Below, piece after piece: positions 1 through 11,475 of a stretch of DNA of 64,000 nucleotides. The position numbers and the translations under genes were made by a program. Under the pieces are notes generated by a model. That model worked only from the letters and a program-made list of their open reading frames with translations, was not told the DNA's origin and made no database searches. Numbering within the stretch: the stretch's first letter is position 1; the number at the start of each line of letters is the position of its first letter. The DNA lies in contig OY755171.1 of assembly GCA_963576735.1 (NCBI GenBank), forward strand, positions 8,866,001 through 8,930,000. Direction: 5' to 3'. The stretch comes from Bedellia somnulentella (Eukaryota > Arthropoda > Insecta > Lepidoptera > Bedelliidae).

Positions 1-1
1 A

Positions 2-1231
2 AAATGAATAAAATGCATTGTTTTGACATACTTTAGTTTCTCAGAGTAGGTGTTCGAAGTGACCACCGTTACAATATTCAACAAGTTCAGGCATGTAAAA
101 TTGTCTTTATGACTGTTGGTACCTCAACTTATTAATAATAAGTTATTACATACATGCACCATATCATGTGGTTTGCATTCCATTAAAAATTTAACCATGA
201 CCCATGGAAGTTTTAAGAAGCCAAATAGAGTAAAACCAAGACAATGTGATGAAAACATGGAAATTAACATTTTAATCTATTTTGAAGCAAAACCAGATGC
301 CTCCACCCGTAATGCAAGTCGTGATATTCCTGAAATTTCACGTTGGACTATTCAAAGAACCCTAAAGAAACACAAATACAAGTGCTACAAGAATGGACAT
401 TGGGTGCAGGCCTTACATGCAGGAGATGATATTAGAAGACTTGAATTTTGTAATTGGTTAAAAGAAACAATGGATCTTGATAGACATTTTTTAAAGTTTG
501 TAATATTTTCTGATGAAACTAAATTTTCCAACAACGGAATGTACAATCGTAAAAATCATCACTATTGGAGTCGAAAAAATCCCCTACGAATGCACGAAGG
601 ACGCCGTCAAGTTAGATTTTCATTTAACTGCTGGGTCGATCTACTTCACAATAAGGTGCTCTTGTTTCAAATTTATGATGGACATTTGGACAGATTCAAG
701 TACCTTGCAATCTAAGAAGATCTTTTAGAGACCGTACGAGAAATGTCAGCAGAAGTAAGAGAACAACTTTATTTTTAACAGGACGGAGCACCGGCTCACA
801 AGATTCGCATAGCAAGAGACTTTTTAAATGAAAACTTTCCGCGAAAATGGATTGGTATGATTGGGCCTGTCAAATGGCTGGCGAGGTCGCCCGATTTAAC
901 GCCTCTAGACTATTTTTTATGGGGTTATGTTAAGGATGAAGTTTACAAAACAAGCTATGACACCGTTGAAGACCTAAAAGCAGCCATAGAGTAAATTTTA
1001 ACGCAATTTCACTACATGAAGATACGATATTCATGGTTATTTTTTTAATGGAATGCAAACCTCATGATACAGTGCATGTATGTAATAACTTATTATTAAT
1101 AAGTTGAGAGGTACCAACAGTCATAAAGACAATTTCACATGCCTGAACTTGTTGAATATTGAAACGGTGGTCACTTTGAACACCTACTCTGAAAAACTAA
1201 AGTATGTCAAAACAATGCATTTTATTTATTT
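2..1231 (+). mobile_element. Mariner-like DNA transposon, DD41D type, with long TIRs
   Basis: Bases 2-190 reappear inverted at 1041-1231 with only scattered differences, so the element has about 190-bp terminal inverted repeats, far longer than the ~28 bp usual for mariner. The right end is followed by TA (1232-1233). Base 1 is A, which fits a TA target duplication cut by the window edge. The interior encodes a decayed transposase (separate entry). The third catalytic Asp lies 41 residues after the second, the spacing of the rosa-like DD41D group. Family placement rests on that spacing and on motif wording. Confidence 0.85.
197..993 (+). pseudogene. DD41D mariner transposase, broken by in-frame stops
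   Basis: One reading frame runs from an ATG near 197 through the transposase. It shows an HTH-like N-terminal part, then VIFSDETKF with the first catalytic Asp (about 510), an NHHYWS block, QDGAPAH with the second Asp (779-799) and RSPDLTPLDYFLWG with the third Asp (about 890-930). In-frame TAA codons at 713-715, 776-778 and 992-994 break it. At least the first two lie where related proteins continue and look like C-to-T changes of Gln codons. An upstream in-frame ATG at 116 falls inside the TIR and is probably not the start. The protein would cut and paste DNA at TA sites. This copy cannot make an active enzyme. Confidence 0.8.
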
Positions 1232-1233
1232 TA

Positions 1234-1737
1234 GACATCATGTTTTATAGAGACATTTACAACTTGAACCTACACAATCGATATCAAAATAGAAAAAGTG
1301 TAAGTTTATTTTTTCAAAACAACCGGGTTCGATTCCCGAGCTGGGTACAGTTTTTTTTTCAAATGTATGAATGTAGTTTTTTTTTTATCAAAATCGGTGA
1401 CATGGTTCCTAAGAACAAATCTTCGTAAGTCTTATAGTTTCAGACTTTCCCATACTGACCGATTTGAATGAGCCATCCTGTATAACTAAACCAAAAATCA
1501 ACTGTAAATGCTAAAATAACACTTTTTTTGCAGCAACAGTTTTCTTTTGCAGTTCCAAAGGGAAAATGCTGCTATTATTATCGGTACGTTTGGCTCCGCA
1601 ATTTAAAAGACATGTCAATATGTTTCTAACTATTAACTATTCATTCAGCAAGAATTTCGCATCGCATCGCGTCGTATCGCCGTTTTGTGTACAAGCCCTT
1701 ATAGCCGTGAGTATATGTATGTATATGTGTATGTTTG
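1234..1737. other. Non-coding stretch with tRNA-like B-box relic and repeat ends
   Basis: No gene is visible. Around 1324-1342 the sequence GGGTTCGATTCCCG matches a pol III B box and is probably a SINE remnant. Bases 1653-1697 resemble the right end of the MITE-like element at 6.8 kb and run straight into a stray family A 3' tail (1695-1735). Confidence 0.4.
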
Positions 1738-1975
1738 CTGAGCTACGGCGTAGAGTAGCACTACCCCACTTCTATCCGTGGGTGATCGTATTTAGGGGAT
1801 TCTTAAGTGAGTTTTGGGTGATTTGGTTGGAGACCCGCCACCAACAATTATTTATTTTTACCATATTTTCCCAACTCAACTTCGAAAAGTGGCTATGCTA
1901 AATTTCTGAATACAAAGTTTTAACTACCCCTTTTAGGCATTTATAGCCGTGAGTGATGTATGTATGTATGTATAT
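1738..1975 (+). repeat. Family A SINE-like repeat, diverged copy
   Basis: It shows the family A order: GTAGCACTACCCC, GTGGGTGATCGTA, GGTTGGAGACCC, CCACTCAAC-like, then TTTATAGCCGTGAGT and a TATG-rich tail. GGTTGGAGACC is close to a pol III B box, but no convincing A box is visible, so its promoter type is unproven. It encodes no protein. Confidence 0.75.
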
Positions 1976-3275
1976 TTATTTACATCTTGTATGCTAACTT
2001 ACCATATCATATATCTCTAACTTTCTGTAATATCAACTTATAATCATACTAGAATATTTTAAATTCACAAAGTTCTCACAATCTTTGTAAATGCTCATTT
2101 TGTGACGGAAGATTTGCGGCGCAGCTTCGATCTGTTGCGCGAGGGAGTCGCTTTCAAATCTTATTAAAATTCAATATTTTATTCATCGTACATTTGTATT
2201 TGGTATGTACGGAAACTCTATGTTCCAAAGTTAGATCAGAGTTGGTTTAACATACAGACGTATAATCTTGAGAGCGGCTTACCGAAGAAACAATATCCGA
2301 AGCACTTTCGACTTGAGTGGGTTTGTAAAAGATTATTGTTTTGATTTGTTATTTATAAAGTTAACTTTTTTAATTTTAATACCTATATTCTCGGCTATGG
2401 TTTTCGAAAACGGGTAGCCAGAACTTCAAAATTAGAAATTCTCATGCCACTTTGTAAGTTGACAAGAGAAAATATTGTAAAACAAATGTTGTGGGTCTAC
2501 AAATGCATCGCACAAGGATCACATCAAAAGACCTAATGCCCTAAATCGCCTCTTACTTACACCTAAGGAAAATAATGGGATGTTTGTATACATATGCATA
2601 CATTATGTTTTAAAGTAACTGTATGTTAGTAAAATTTTATATTACCTTAAATCTTATTCCAAATAAATTCAATGTAGTCTTACAACTTGTTATGCTTTAA
2701 ACTTATTATGGCAAAAATCAAATAGGCAATAATATAAATTTCAAACTACAGTTTATACTATATTTGTTACCACAAAGTTAATCAGGACAAAAACAAATAT
2801 ACAGGTGCTCCTGTACAGTCATTAATACTAAGTCTGACCTTACGATTAAATATGACGAACAAAAATCTGTGTAACTATGATTCGGTCAGCCTTGCTTATT
2901 GACTGGTAACATATAAATATCAACTACACTTTTAAGTGGTGTTAAAAAAGTAACTCTGCCATCTGCTTTGGAAAATACGGCGTATCAACTTTTAATGAGC
3001 AATACAAATTTCATATGCCAGTATTTTATTGTTCAATAAAGAAAGAAAGAAACTGACTTAAAAGAAAATCAAGAAGTAATCGAGAACTACTTCAGACACG
3101 TTTTCATCGGTGTAGAAATTATTCACATCGTGTACAAAAACCAATACCAGCAAAAATTTTAAATAACTAGCTTTATTATTAAATCTATTTGATTTTAACA
3201 TATATTTACACATTTAACTATATATACAGGTAAAAAATAAAATAAAATTATAATATATGAAAAACCTAACCTACA
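1976..3275. other. Non-coding stretch with a degenerate family A copy
   Basis: A minus-strand family A copy can be traced at about 2392-2585 (GGGTAGCCAGA, then CGCCTCTTACTTACACC). Near 3030-3056 AATAAAGAAAGAAAGAAA looks like a retroposon tail. The 3' untranslated part of the minus-strand retrotransposon must lie left of 3275, but I could not place its end. Nothing else is recognised. Confidence 0.5.
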
Positions 3276-6206
3276 TTAAATTATATAAAAAATACTCTCG
3301 AAATCGCTGCCGCCTGGTGGCAGGGTTCCGAGAAGGCTGGCTGCATTACCCCTTTGAATCGCTAAGCTGATTCTTTGAGCGAAGAATGCGCCAGCCCTCG
3401 TATCTCCGCATTTCTCGATCAGGCGCGTCGAAATTTCTTTGAAAAAACGACGCGCATCTGGGCCCCACGGACCGAGAGTCTCTACAGCAAAAGCTGAGAA
3501 GTAATGCTCCTCAGCTAAATTGCTATATTTGCGCCTCTTCAGACCCTCAGCTTCAGCTGCCGCAGTGCCAGCTTTAGATGCAGACCCCGACAAATGAGAC
3601 GGCGCTAGCGTGTCGACGCAGGTAGCGTCCCACACCAGCGTCCTCCCATTCTTCCATGGAATCAATGACATTCCGTCTGGTCTCTTACCATCGTCCCGCA
3701 GCAAACCTGATGGCTCCAGGATTGCTGGTATGTTGACAGTGGTAAGGGCCCGTCTGATAATATCATTGATTGCAGCATGGCGAGGTATGCGACCAGCACT
3801 ACGACGACATGATAATCCATGGTGCCCCAACTGATCGACAAATACTCCACAGCGGCAGCGATGTCTCTCATTTATTTTGGTGCCCAATCGCAGACCCATA
3901 GCTAAAGAAAAGGAGCCTCTGTCTAGCAATGTGCCGAGGTTGCTCGATGGTAATGCTCTCAACCAATGCCCAGAATCTGGCTCACAGCAAGCCAAGAGAC
4001 GCGCCCGCTCCGCCAAGTCAAGAGCTGAACTAAGAAGATTTGCTTGAACTTGACAGCAGAGGGGCTCGTCCCATTGCCTCTGAGATGCCAGACTGATGGG
4101 AACATTGACAGTAGGACCAACTATATCCATCCAAACTTTCTTAGCATCTGTGAGATCGATGATCTCTGCCGAACTTAAAGCTTTACTAATGATGCTTAAG
4201 AAAAGATTGTAATTGGCAAAACCAGATGACAAGAAAGCTGGTAAGGCTATACTTGAAACGCTGCGGATGCCAATACCACCGTACCGTATTGGGAGCGTGG
4301 CTTGTGTCCAGCAGCGTTCATTTAAGGAAATGTTGAGAATTTTGATAAAAGTGTTTTTAATCACGTTGTCTATGTCCGAAAGGACTGAGATTTGCCTCCA
4401 TAAACCAGAACATCTCAGTACATAAGTAAATTTTGGAACAAACAAACAATACTTTATTATTGTATATGCTACATGAGGGTTAAGTTGTGCCAATAAAGAA
4501 GATGATTCCTGAAATTTAGAAATTTTTTCTGCTATAAATTTTGGAATAGAATCATCCAGAACTGGGGCACCTAGGAGGCGAAGCGAAGCCGAATTTAAAA
4601 TTTTGATACCTGGGGCTAATGAATTGAATTTTGATTGCATTTCTGTAACAGTTTCTTTGTTTAAATCGGGGCCAAAATACAGTTCACACTTTTCATAATT
4701 CAAATCTAGACCAATTTTTTTGAATTCTTCTATTATTGTTTTCAAATCGTTTATAACTTGTTTTGCCTCGCCTCCAATGGTGCCGTCATCCAGGTACCAC
4801 ACATTAAACTTGGAGGCTAAGTTTTTGATGTGTGGGTGTATAGCCAAACTGAATATAGCTGGGCCCAGAGGGTCACCTTGCTGGCAACCGACACATGAAT
4901 TTAATAATTTTCCACGGTAGATCAATTTAGTAGGTTTGCTATAGCATTGCCAAAGGTAATTGTATAAAGCTGGAGTTTGTTCTTTGACTGCAGCCAGCAA
5001 GGCGGCTCTATCAACTGAGTTGAAAGCATTCTTTACATCCACTTTCAACAGAACGTCACTTCGGCAATGCTGCAGGAAAGCACGAACACTGTGAACAGCT
5101 GCTTCACAGCCGCCGCTGGTTCCGAAACCTAGTTGAACAGGTTGGAAGTAGTTTTTTATGTCCGTTACATGCTTACAGCATATTTTGGATACCAGCCGGC
5201 GGATAGTGTTTCCCACAGCGATTGGCCTGATACCTCCGTCTTTCTTTTTCAAAGCACACAGACTCGCCCCGTATAAAAGATCTGTGATGGTTTGAGATAC
5301 TTTACCACTCAGGCAGAGATTAACTAACTGCGTTATCTCATCCAAAAGAATTCTGCCGGCTTCCCCGACAGAAACACTCAATAAATCTTTGAAATGCTGA
5401 GGAGTCAGTCCATCGAGGCCGCCAGCAGAACCGTTTCTGAAAGAAGATATAGCAATGAGAACCTCGGCTGGAGTGGCTTCTGGTGGGTGAGCGGTATAAT
5501 CGGGAGCATCAGGCGTCCTGGACATCTCTGATGAGAGTGGATGTTTTGCTCTCAAAGACTCCAAAGTCTCTTGGTCATCAGGGGCCACAGCGTCGCTTGA
5601 AAAAAGCATTTGTGCAGCCCCTTTTATGTCCCCATCTCCTAATTTAGTCTCAATTTTTTTAATATTATAATTAATATTTTTATTTGTAATTAATTTTGAA
5701 TTTTGAAGTATAGGCTCTGGAATCGGATACACACATTTGCTCTTTATTTTGTGTGTCAGTGATATATTTCGATCCTTTTCATTTCTATTTATGGCTAAAA
5801 CTGCATATGAAAAACCGAAAAAACTTTGCCAACTTTCAAAATCATTATTTTCAACCACGGCCTTTACTGTCTGGGCTAAGGATTTGGCAACACAAGCTCT
5901 AGCTCCTCGAGGAATCCGTTTAATTATGGGGATGGACGATTTCCATAAAGATATTTTTTCCCAAAGTAATGTATCTGACGAAACTGATACATTGATTGGG
6001 TGCGTGGATGACGAAGGTTGCGGAGAGGGTGAGTTCTTTGTTGTTAGACGGTGGCATTTCGAAATGTGTATGTTTAGACCCCTCTTCCCCTTAAAAGACC
6101 GTGGTTGACTACAATGGGGACATATTAATGTTGTTGAGTCGACACTGAAATTTTCCGTAGCCGTGATCTGCGAACTGGGCACATTATTGCTAGTTGGTAT
6201 GACCAT
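3276..6206 (-). CDS. R2-superfamily-type retrotransposon protein (ZnF, RT, restriction-like endonuclease)
   Basis: A single uninterrupted frame. I chose the Met at 6206 because the 24 residues upstream (frame open to 6278) look like translated leader. Residues below are counted from 6278. CPHC...HISKCH (53-75) is a DNA-binding zinc finger. The RT domain includes GGLDGLTPQH (286-295), VDVKNAF with catalytic Asp 414, QQGDPLGP (466-473) and YLDD (495-498). C-terminally CRCG...HHGLSC (808-824) fits the CX1CX8HX4C knuckle of RLE-type elements, RPDG (866-869) with Asp 884 fits a PD-(D/E)XK nuclease, and KY (917-918) matches the position of the R2 Lys-Tyr motif. The protein would nick a target and prime reverse transcription there. 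YLDD instead of the usual A/V-DD is odd, and I cannot assign the clade (R2, R4, NeSL, HERO or another). The intact frame suggests a young insertion. Confidence 0.88.
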   Translation of the reverse strand: MVIPTSNNVPSSQITATENFSVDSTTLICPHCSQPRSFKGKRGLNIHISKCHRLTTKNSPSPQPSSSTHPINVSVSSDTLLWEKISLWKSSIPIIKRIPRGARACVAKSLAQTVKAVVENNDFESWQSFFGFSYAVLAINRNEKDRNISLTHKIKSKCVYPIPEPILQNSKLITNKNINYNIKKIETKLGDGDIKGAAQMLFSSDAVAPDDQETLESLRAKHPLSSEMSRTPDAPDYTAHPPEATPAEVLIAISSFRNGSAGGLDGLTPQHFKDLLSVSVGEAGRILLDEITQLVNLCLSGKVSQTITDLLYGASLCALKKKDGGIRPIAVGNTIRRLVSKICCKHVTDIKNYFQPVQLGFGTSGGCEAAVHSVRAFLQHCRSDVLLKVDVKNAFNSVDRAALLAAVKEQTPALYNYLWQCYSKPTKLIYRGKLLNSCVGCQQGDPLGPAIFSLAIHPHIKNLASKFNVWYLDDGTIGGEAKQVINDLKTIIEEFKKIGLDLNYEKCELYFGPDLNKETVTEMQSKFNSLAPGIKILNSASLRLLGAPVLDDSIPKFIAEKISKFQESSSLLAQLNPHVAYTIIKYCLFVPKFTYVLRCSGLWRQISVLSDIDNVIKNTFIKILNISLNERCWTQATLPIRYGGIGIRSVSSIALPAFLSSGFANYNLFLSIISKALSSAEIIDLTDAKKVWMDIVGPTVNVPISLASQRQWDEPLCCQVQANLLSSALDLAERARLLACCEPDSGHWLRALPSSNLGTLLDRGSFSLAMGLRLGTKINERHRCRCGVFVDQLGHHGLSCRRSAGRIPRHAAINDIIRRALTTVNIPAILEPSGLLRDDGKRPDGMSLIPWKNGRTLVWDATCVDTLAPSHLSGSASKAGTAAAEAEGLKRRKYSNLAEEHYFSAFAVETLGPWGPDARRFFKEISTRLIEKCGDTRAGAFFAQRISLAIQRGNAASLLGTLPPGGSDFESIFYII

Positions 6207-6278
6207 AAATATAAAACTAAATTTTAAATAGTATATCGTATTCTTTCTCTGAAGATAAAAACAAAACGAGACAGACAT

Positions 6279-6760
6279 ATTTTATGTATTTCGTTCCAAC
6301 ATTCAAATGTCTCGGCTCGTGATCCCGACTCCCGTAAATCAGAAAGTTCTAAACAAACTTTTGATAGCCGACAAAAAGGAGCACACAAAATGAGAAGCTC
6401 AAAGTTCAACTTTAGTTTTATACAAAGAATTGTAATGGTTTTACATTTGCACATTTTAAATTCGCCGCGAAACTCGCGAAGACGGTGTACATAAAAGATT
6501 ATGTCAGCATTTCTCTCGGTACAACAGCTTCGCTGCCCTGAGCTGCAAATTGTCAGCACTTGAAACAAAGAAATGTTCGTAAGGTGTTAATTAAGGAAAT
6601 GTTTTGTAGCTGAATTAGGTTGAGCGACAATGATAAGAAAAGTTCCTGCTATTGGACTATTAAGAAGGAGAAGTTCTAAATTGGGACAAGTTTAGAATTT
6701 GCAAAGAACAAATAGAGCATTGAGGTCATGGTTTACCGTAAGTATGTAATATACATGTAA
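6279..6760. other. Probable 5' leader of the RLE-type retrotransposon and unassigned DNA
   Basis: The bases just above the minus-strand ORF contain no other supportable gene. Short open frames here have no recognisable domain. The 5' boundary of the retrotransposon could not be placed. Confidence 0.35.
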
Positions 6761-6932
6761 GGGCCTTTGCATACTACGTTTTTTAAACGCACCGCCGCAA
6801 GCGATTCTGAATATCACATATTAACATGTTGCGCTACTTTGTCACGATAATGGACAGTTTGCGTCGGACTTGCATGCGTGCGTCACACAAAAAAAATCGC
6901 ATCGCGTCGCAACGCAGTTTTGTGTACAAGCC
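6761..6932. repeat. MITE-like element with imperfect inverted ends
   Basis: The left end GGGCCTTTGCATACTACG and the inverted right end GGCTTGTACACAAAACTGCG are imperfect mirror images. The right part (CATCGCGTCG, then TTTTGTGTACAAGCC) recurs at 1653-1697. The size suits a non-autonomous DNA transposon. The superfamily is not determined. Confidence 0.4.
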
Positions 6933-7460
6933 ATTAAAGCGGCGTTAACGCACGAATAATAACTAATATGTAGTTAAAAGCCCGATTTGATGAAGAGATT
7001 TTTATTGCATTATTTTGGTACAATTTTGAACCTTTTCTGTTGATATATCGGTGTAAAAGCGCGATCGATACGATGGTCTTTGGGTTGAAATAAATTTTAC
7101 CATTTAGTATAGAATTAAACCGGTTGTACACATAGTCTGGCTGGTATTTACTATTTTATTCACATATTTATAGATAGAGATAAACGGTCATCTGTTAACT
7201 TTTTGCGATTGATTCTTTCGATCGATCGAAAAAACAATACAGTTTTTTGCTAAGGAGAACTAAAGCTTACAATAAAAATCTGATAGAAAACGATTTAAAA
7301 AAAGTGCTAAGAATCGATAAACGAATTACTCGACAACGCTCGGCGACGACGCTAGATAGGAAATTTATTCCAATTTTAAACGTTGCTTCTCTGAATATTG
7401 AATGTTTTTTGTAATCGATGTTTGCCCACTGAAGTTTTCACAATTTTTAATTTATTAGAG
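6933..7460. other. Unassigned non-coding DNA
   Basis: AT-rich sequence with no gene, hairpin or repeat that I recognise. Confidence 0.4.
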
Positions 7461-7690
7461 TCTAGCTGACCCGACAGACTTCGTACTGTCAAATTTGCTA
7501 ATGATTAAGCTTAAGGCGTTTTTTCCGGTACTCTTAGCTCAATCAGGCGTGAATATTATATTGGTCATTATTTTCCGGGATGAAAAGTATCCTATGTTAT
7601 AATTTGGGTTATTATCTAGCATTCTTGAGAAGCCTTTTTGCTTAGAACACACAAACATCTAAACTTTCACATTATTTAAACTCCGCGATG
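7461..7690 (-). repeat. Interspersed repeat ending CTAG, Helitron-like appearance
   Basis: Read on the minus strand it matches the plus-strand copy at 29300-29557: a start rich in AAATGTGAAA, an internal GGCTTCTCAA-like block, CACGCCTGATTGA, and an end GTCGGGTCAGCTAG. A CTAG-type end without inverted repeats suggests a non-autonomous Helitron, but a LINE-derived repeat cannot be excluded. Confidence 0.5.
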
Positions 7691-8640
7691 TAGGAATATG
7701 AGTGAGACGCTGCTATGTGCGTTTGAGTCCGCAGTAGTGTGCGCTCTAACATGACTCCCACACGTTCATAAATCTTGATTACAAACTGACTTAGATGCTT
7801 TGTTGATCACATACTAACAACGAGCATCGTTTGTTTTGTGAAACACCTTAAACTTAAGTACTTACTTAGAGTTTGATAAAAACTCAACTGATTAGAGCTA
7901 GAATGCTCAATTGTGAAACCGGCTGTAAATCACCTAACTAACAGTCTTTTCGTGCATTAAAACACATAAAAGGTATCCATTTACTTGAACCTATAAAGCA
8001 CATCTTTTACAGCCCCAACCAAAATATCTCAGCAACACAAATGTACACAAACCATTAGGTTTCCGTTCACGGAGTCGCAGTAACTCTACAACCTAACCCA
8101 TTGTTTGCGGTTTCCCTTTTTATTACTTTCATAATACAATCCCTTAAGTATAATTCCTGGACCTCGAGCTACACTTTAGTGGTTCCTTGTTTTATTCAGT
8201 GTAACTTGCATTATTTATTTACTTTGCTACAAGGAAATATGAAATTGTGTTTTGTGCTTTTAGCAGTGTCAGTTTTGAATAGCACTAGCTCATTTTTTTC
8301 ACAAGTCTCCTAAGAAACGGGAGTTCTGGATTTTTCTATTAAATTGTTCGGCGATTTGGGCAGAGATTCATCGACGACTATATTGGACAAATAAAATACA
8401 TATGAGTTTTTTTAAAATTAATTTCTACAAGTTAATGCTTAGTTTAGCAATAGTGGAATATGTTATTGAATCTACTTTTACCGGCAAAGACTTCTTTAAA
8501 TTTCTTTCATATCAGTGTTTCACGCCATCATTATATTATATTTTCATCATATATACTAACTACACCCTCACCTTCCTATATTAACTCCTATAAGTTTACC
8601 AGGAGGTGAACGTAACTTAAGACATATTTTTTTCCATTTA
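7691..8640. other. Unassigned DNA with a possible signal-peptide frame
   Basis: No complete gene. At 8239-8313 an ATG after GGAAAT opens a 24-residue hydrophobic frame, MKLCFVLLAVSVLNSTSSFF followed by four residues, which looks like a secretion signal but ends at once with no clear splice donor. It may be chance or an isolated first exon. Confidence 0.25.
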
Positions 8641-8645
8641 TTTAT

Positions 8646-9150
8646 ATTGCCATGTAGTGCCGGCTTATAATGTCACTATCCCTTTCTACCCACGGGTGTT
8701 GTAAGAGGCAATTAAGGGTATGGGAATTTTTTAAGTGGTTTTTGGGCGATGCGTTTGGAGACCCATCACCAACGATACTTTATTTCTACCATCTTGTATC
8801 CTATTGCTGTGTAGTGTCGGCATAGAATAGCACTACCCCATTTCTTCCGGTGGGTGTACGTACGTAAGAGGCGACTAACGGTATTGGGGCTTTTAAAGGA
8901 TTTTTGGGCGATGCGGTTGGAGACTCATCACCAACAACCTTTATTCTACCATCTTTTTCCCACTCAACTTCCAAAATTGGCAGAGGAATTTGTAATTCCT
9001 TAGCTCTGGCTACCCCTTCTAGGGATTTATAGCCGTGAGTATATGTATTTATGTCTCCTATCAACTCCCAAATGTGGCTGAGGAGTTTCCAGCTCTGAAG
9101 CTCTCGCTACCCCTCTCTGGCTACTATATTATGTATGTATGTTATAGAAA
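8646..9150 (+). repeat. Family A copy interrupted by another family A copy
   Basis: The outer copy (GTGCCGGC, CCACGGGTGTTG subtype) runs 8646-8795 up to ACCATCTTG and resumes at 9058 with CCTATCAACTCCCAAATGTGG, ending in a TATG tail near 9150. The intervening bases are a full second copy of another subtype. ATCCTAT and CTCCTAT at the joints look like a 7-8-bp target-site duplication. Confidence 0.8.
8800..9057 (+). repeat. Family A copy nested inside another copy
   Basis: A near-full copy of the subtype GTGTAGTGTCGGC, then GGTGGGTGTACG, CGACTAACGG, GGTTGGAGAC, and TTATAGCCGTGAGTATATG. It is younger than the copy it splits. Confidence 0.85.
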
Positions 9151-11379
9151 TTAAGCGGAAAAAGTATTGTAAAATAAACTTTATTCAGCTATAGCGCCTA
9201 AAAATCATGTGAAAAACCCTCAGTTACTGCTTGCGATATGTACGGCAAGAAATGGGTTCGTATTATATAAAGTATTATGTAAACTTTCTTAGGTTGTCAG
9301 AAAACATAATTCCATGCAACTGAAAATTAGGTTACGAGTACGAATTGTTTTACCAGTTGTCGTGGAAAAATCATTTATGGAAAATAACATTATTCTAGAT
9401 AAAATTGAAGCATACAACACTAATAATATACTTGACGTACAATAACTGGTATAGGCTATCTAATCACCATAAATCAAAATGTAAGAAAAGTATTCAAAAC
9501 TTAAACGAGACTAAATATTCCGCAAAAAAACTTTAACAGCATTAAAAATATGACTGAAAAAGATAAAAACTGGAGTACTTTGAAAATGGAACGATAACAT
9601 CAATATGGTCGTGACAACTTCGGAATCTAACGGCAGCTGTATTCATGTCATGAAAATCCTGAGCGATAAAATTGAAATTGGTTTTGGAAAAAAAACAAAG
9701 GAGTTTTAGCAGACACCATCCGAACTCGACCCGTAATGAGACACGAAAAAGGTTCAAAGGTTAAAATTAGGAGTACTGTCTCTATATCATTCTCTTTGTG
9801 ACCTTAACGAGGGTCGAGAATTTAACTTATAAAGAGTCACGAGTGGGTCTGTTTTTGAAGAAAGGTTGGCATTGTTTTGTAAATCGGAGATCGTGTTGAA
9901 GAATAACAATGAGTGATCATTGAAGTAATTTAATTAAACCTCTTTGGTTTTGGACCTTCTTCGTGTTTGTGATTTGTTTTATAAATTAAGAAGCGTAAAG
10001 ACTGTGCAGCGACCGTAAATTTGGCGAAGTTACGTTAATTAAATATCTTTTGGATTTCCGATTAAAGCATTTTGTGGTTCAATTTTATTAATTATGAAAT
10101 ACTAAAATTGAAAAACTAAATCATCGTTATAATTTACATAGATAAAGGTATGTATACGTACAAGAAAACGAAATATTTATTTTAATAGAATTGAAAATTC
10201 TCAACAAGAAACCCATTACTTACCGCTCAACTTTAAGTCAAAACAGGCAGTTCCATTTAGATATAAGTAAAAAGCGAAGACAGAATTTTTAAACTAAAGA
10301 CGTCAGTGGGACGGACAAAAATTCTTAAAACCGCATCTGCACGTCTGAAAACGTGACTCCATCAGTGTAAGACAGCGAGTATAGTGCTTCAATATTATTT
10401 AAATTTGGTTTTATGACTGTTTCAGTTTCAATTAAGGCATATAGAGATATCTCTTTCACGGTAAAACTCCAAAGTGGTGGCAGATATACATATTAATTAT
10501 TTTGAACTTTACGTAACTTTTAGTCCATATGGTAGAAAGTACTTGGCCGCTTATATCGCCACTTTGCGCAAATATGGCCATAGGGGTTTCTTACTTTGTT
10601 TCTTGTCACACCCGTGATAACCTTGATAAATATATATAAATTGTAAATTAAGAATAAAAATGGAAGTATAGTTCGTATTTTTACTCATGCTTCGCTGCAT
10701 CGAAGGCGGTTCTCGTACCTCCTAGCTATCAAGTTTGTTTTTTCAATTAAAACTTCCTATCTATCTCGCGCAATTTCACGGTGCGGTTTGGGTATCCATT
10801 TCATCCAGCACTATCTTAATTTGTATCCGCGGTGCATTCGGTTTATTTAGTTATAAAATCATATGGCATACATAAACTGACGCCATTATTTCTATTCCCA
10901 CAGAGCATATTGAGAGATTAGAGAAACAAAATGAGTAAAATCCACATGATACACAAGAACAAAACAAAAAGAATAAATTATTGAAGCGCAGAACCAAAAG
11001 CAGTATATAAACCATTCCTAAATAATAATAATTGTGTAATGTGTTGTTTATTTCCGCTTACACAGCTCACCGTATCCCCAACTCCGAGCTAAGACGTTCC
11101 CAATGCATCCGACTTGCGAATTACAGCAGCGACATCTTACGGCTGAATCGAGGTGCAAATCAAACCGCGCCCTCACGTTCACAATCAGACACCATTCACT
11201 CAAAGGCGCCAATCGAAGGATTTCTTTAAGTATTCAACATTTTCATGTTCCATTTCAATATGAATAGTAGTCAAATTTGATTCGTTGAAGAGATTAGGTT
11301 TTCGGTAAAGCTGGATTTTCATTGTTTGTTATTCAAACGTAACGCCAACTGATTAAAAAAAAACAATAATGATTAATTT
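9151..11379. other. Long AT-rich stretch without recognisable genes
   Basis: Short open frames only, none with domain-like content. A modestly GC-richer patch near 10680-10830 and 11050-11200 shows no motif I recognise. I found no repeat family or long hairpin. Confidence 0.4.
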
Positions 11380-11475
11380 GCCTTAAAAAGCCCCAATACC
11401 CTTGGCCGCCTCTTACGAACACTCATGGAAAGAAATGGGTTAGTGCTATTCTAAGCTGACAGTACACTCCAAATA
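11380..11475 (-). repeat. Family A fragment
   Basis: AAAAGCCCCAATACCCTTGG, then CCGCCTCTTACGAACAC and TAGTGCTATTCTAAGC are the 5' third of family A in reverse orientation. The rest is missing. Confidence 0.7.

Noticed and set aside
3610..6108. Several plus-strand open frames of 66-123 codons
   Set aside because: All are antisense to the retrotransposon ORF, with no domain of their own.
8239..8313. 24-residue signal-peptide-like frame
   Set aside because: No splice donor in frame, no continuing protein, and hydrophobic frames arise easily in T-rich DNA. Kept only as a note.
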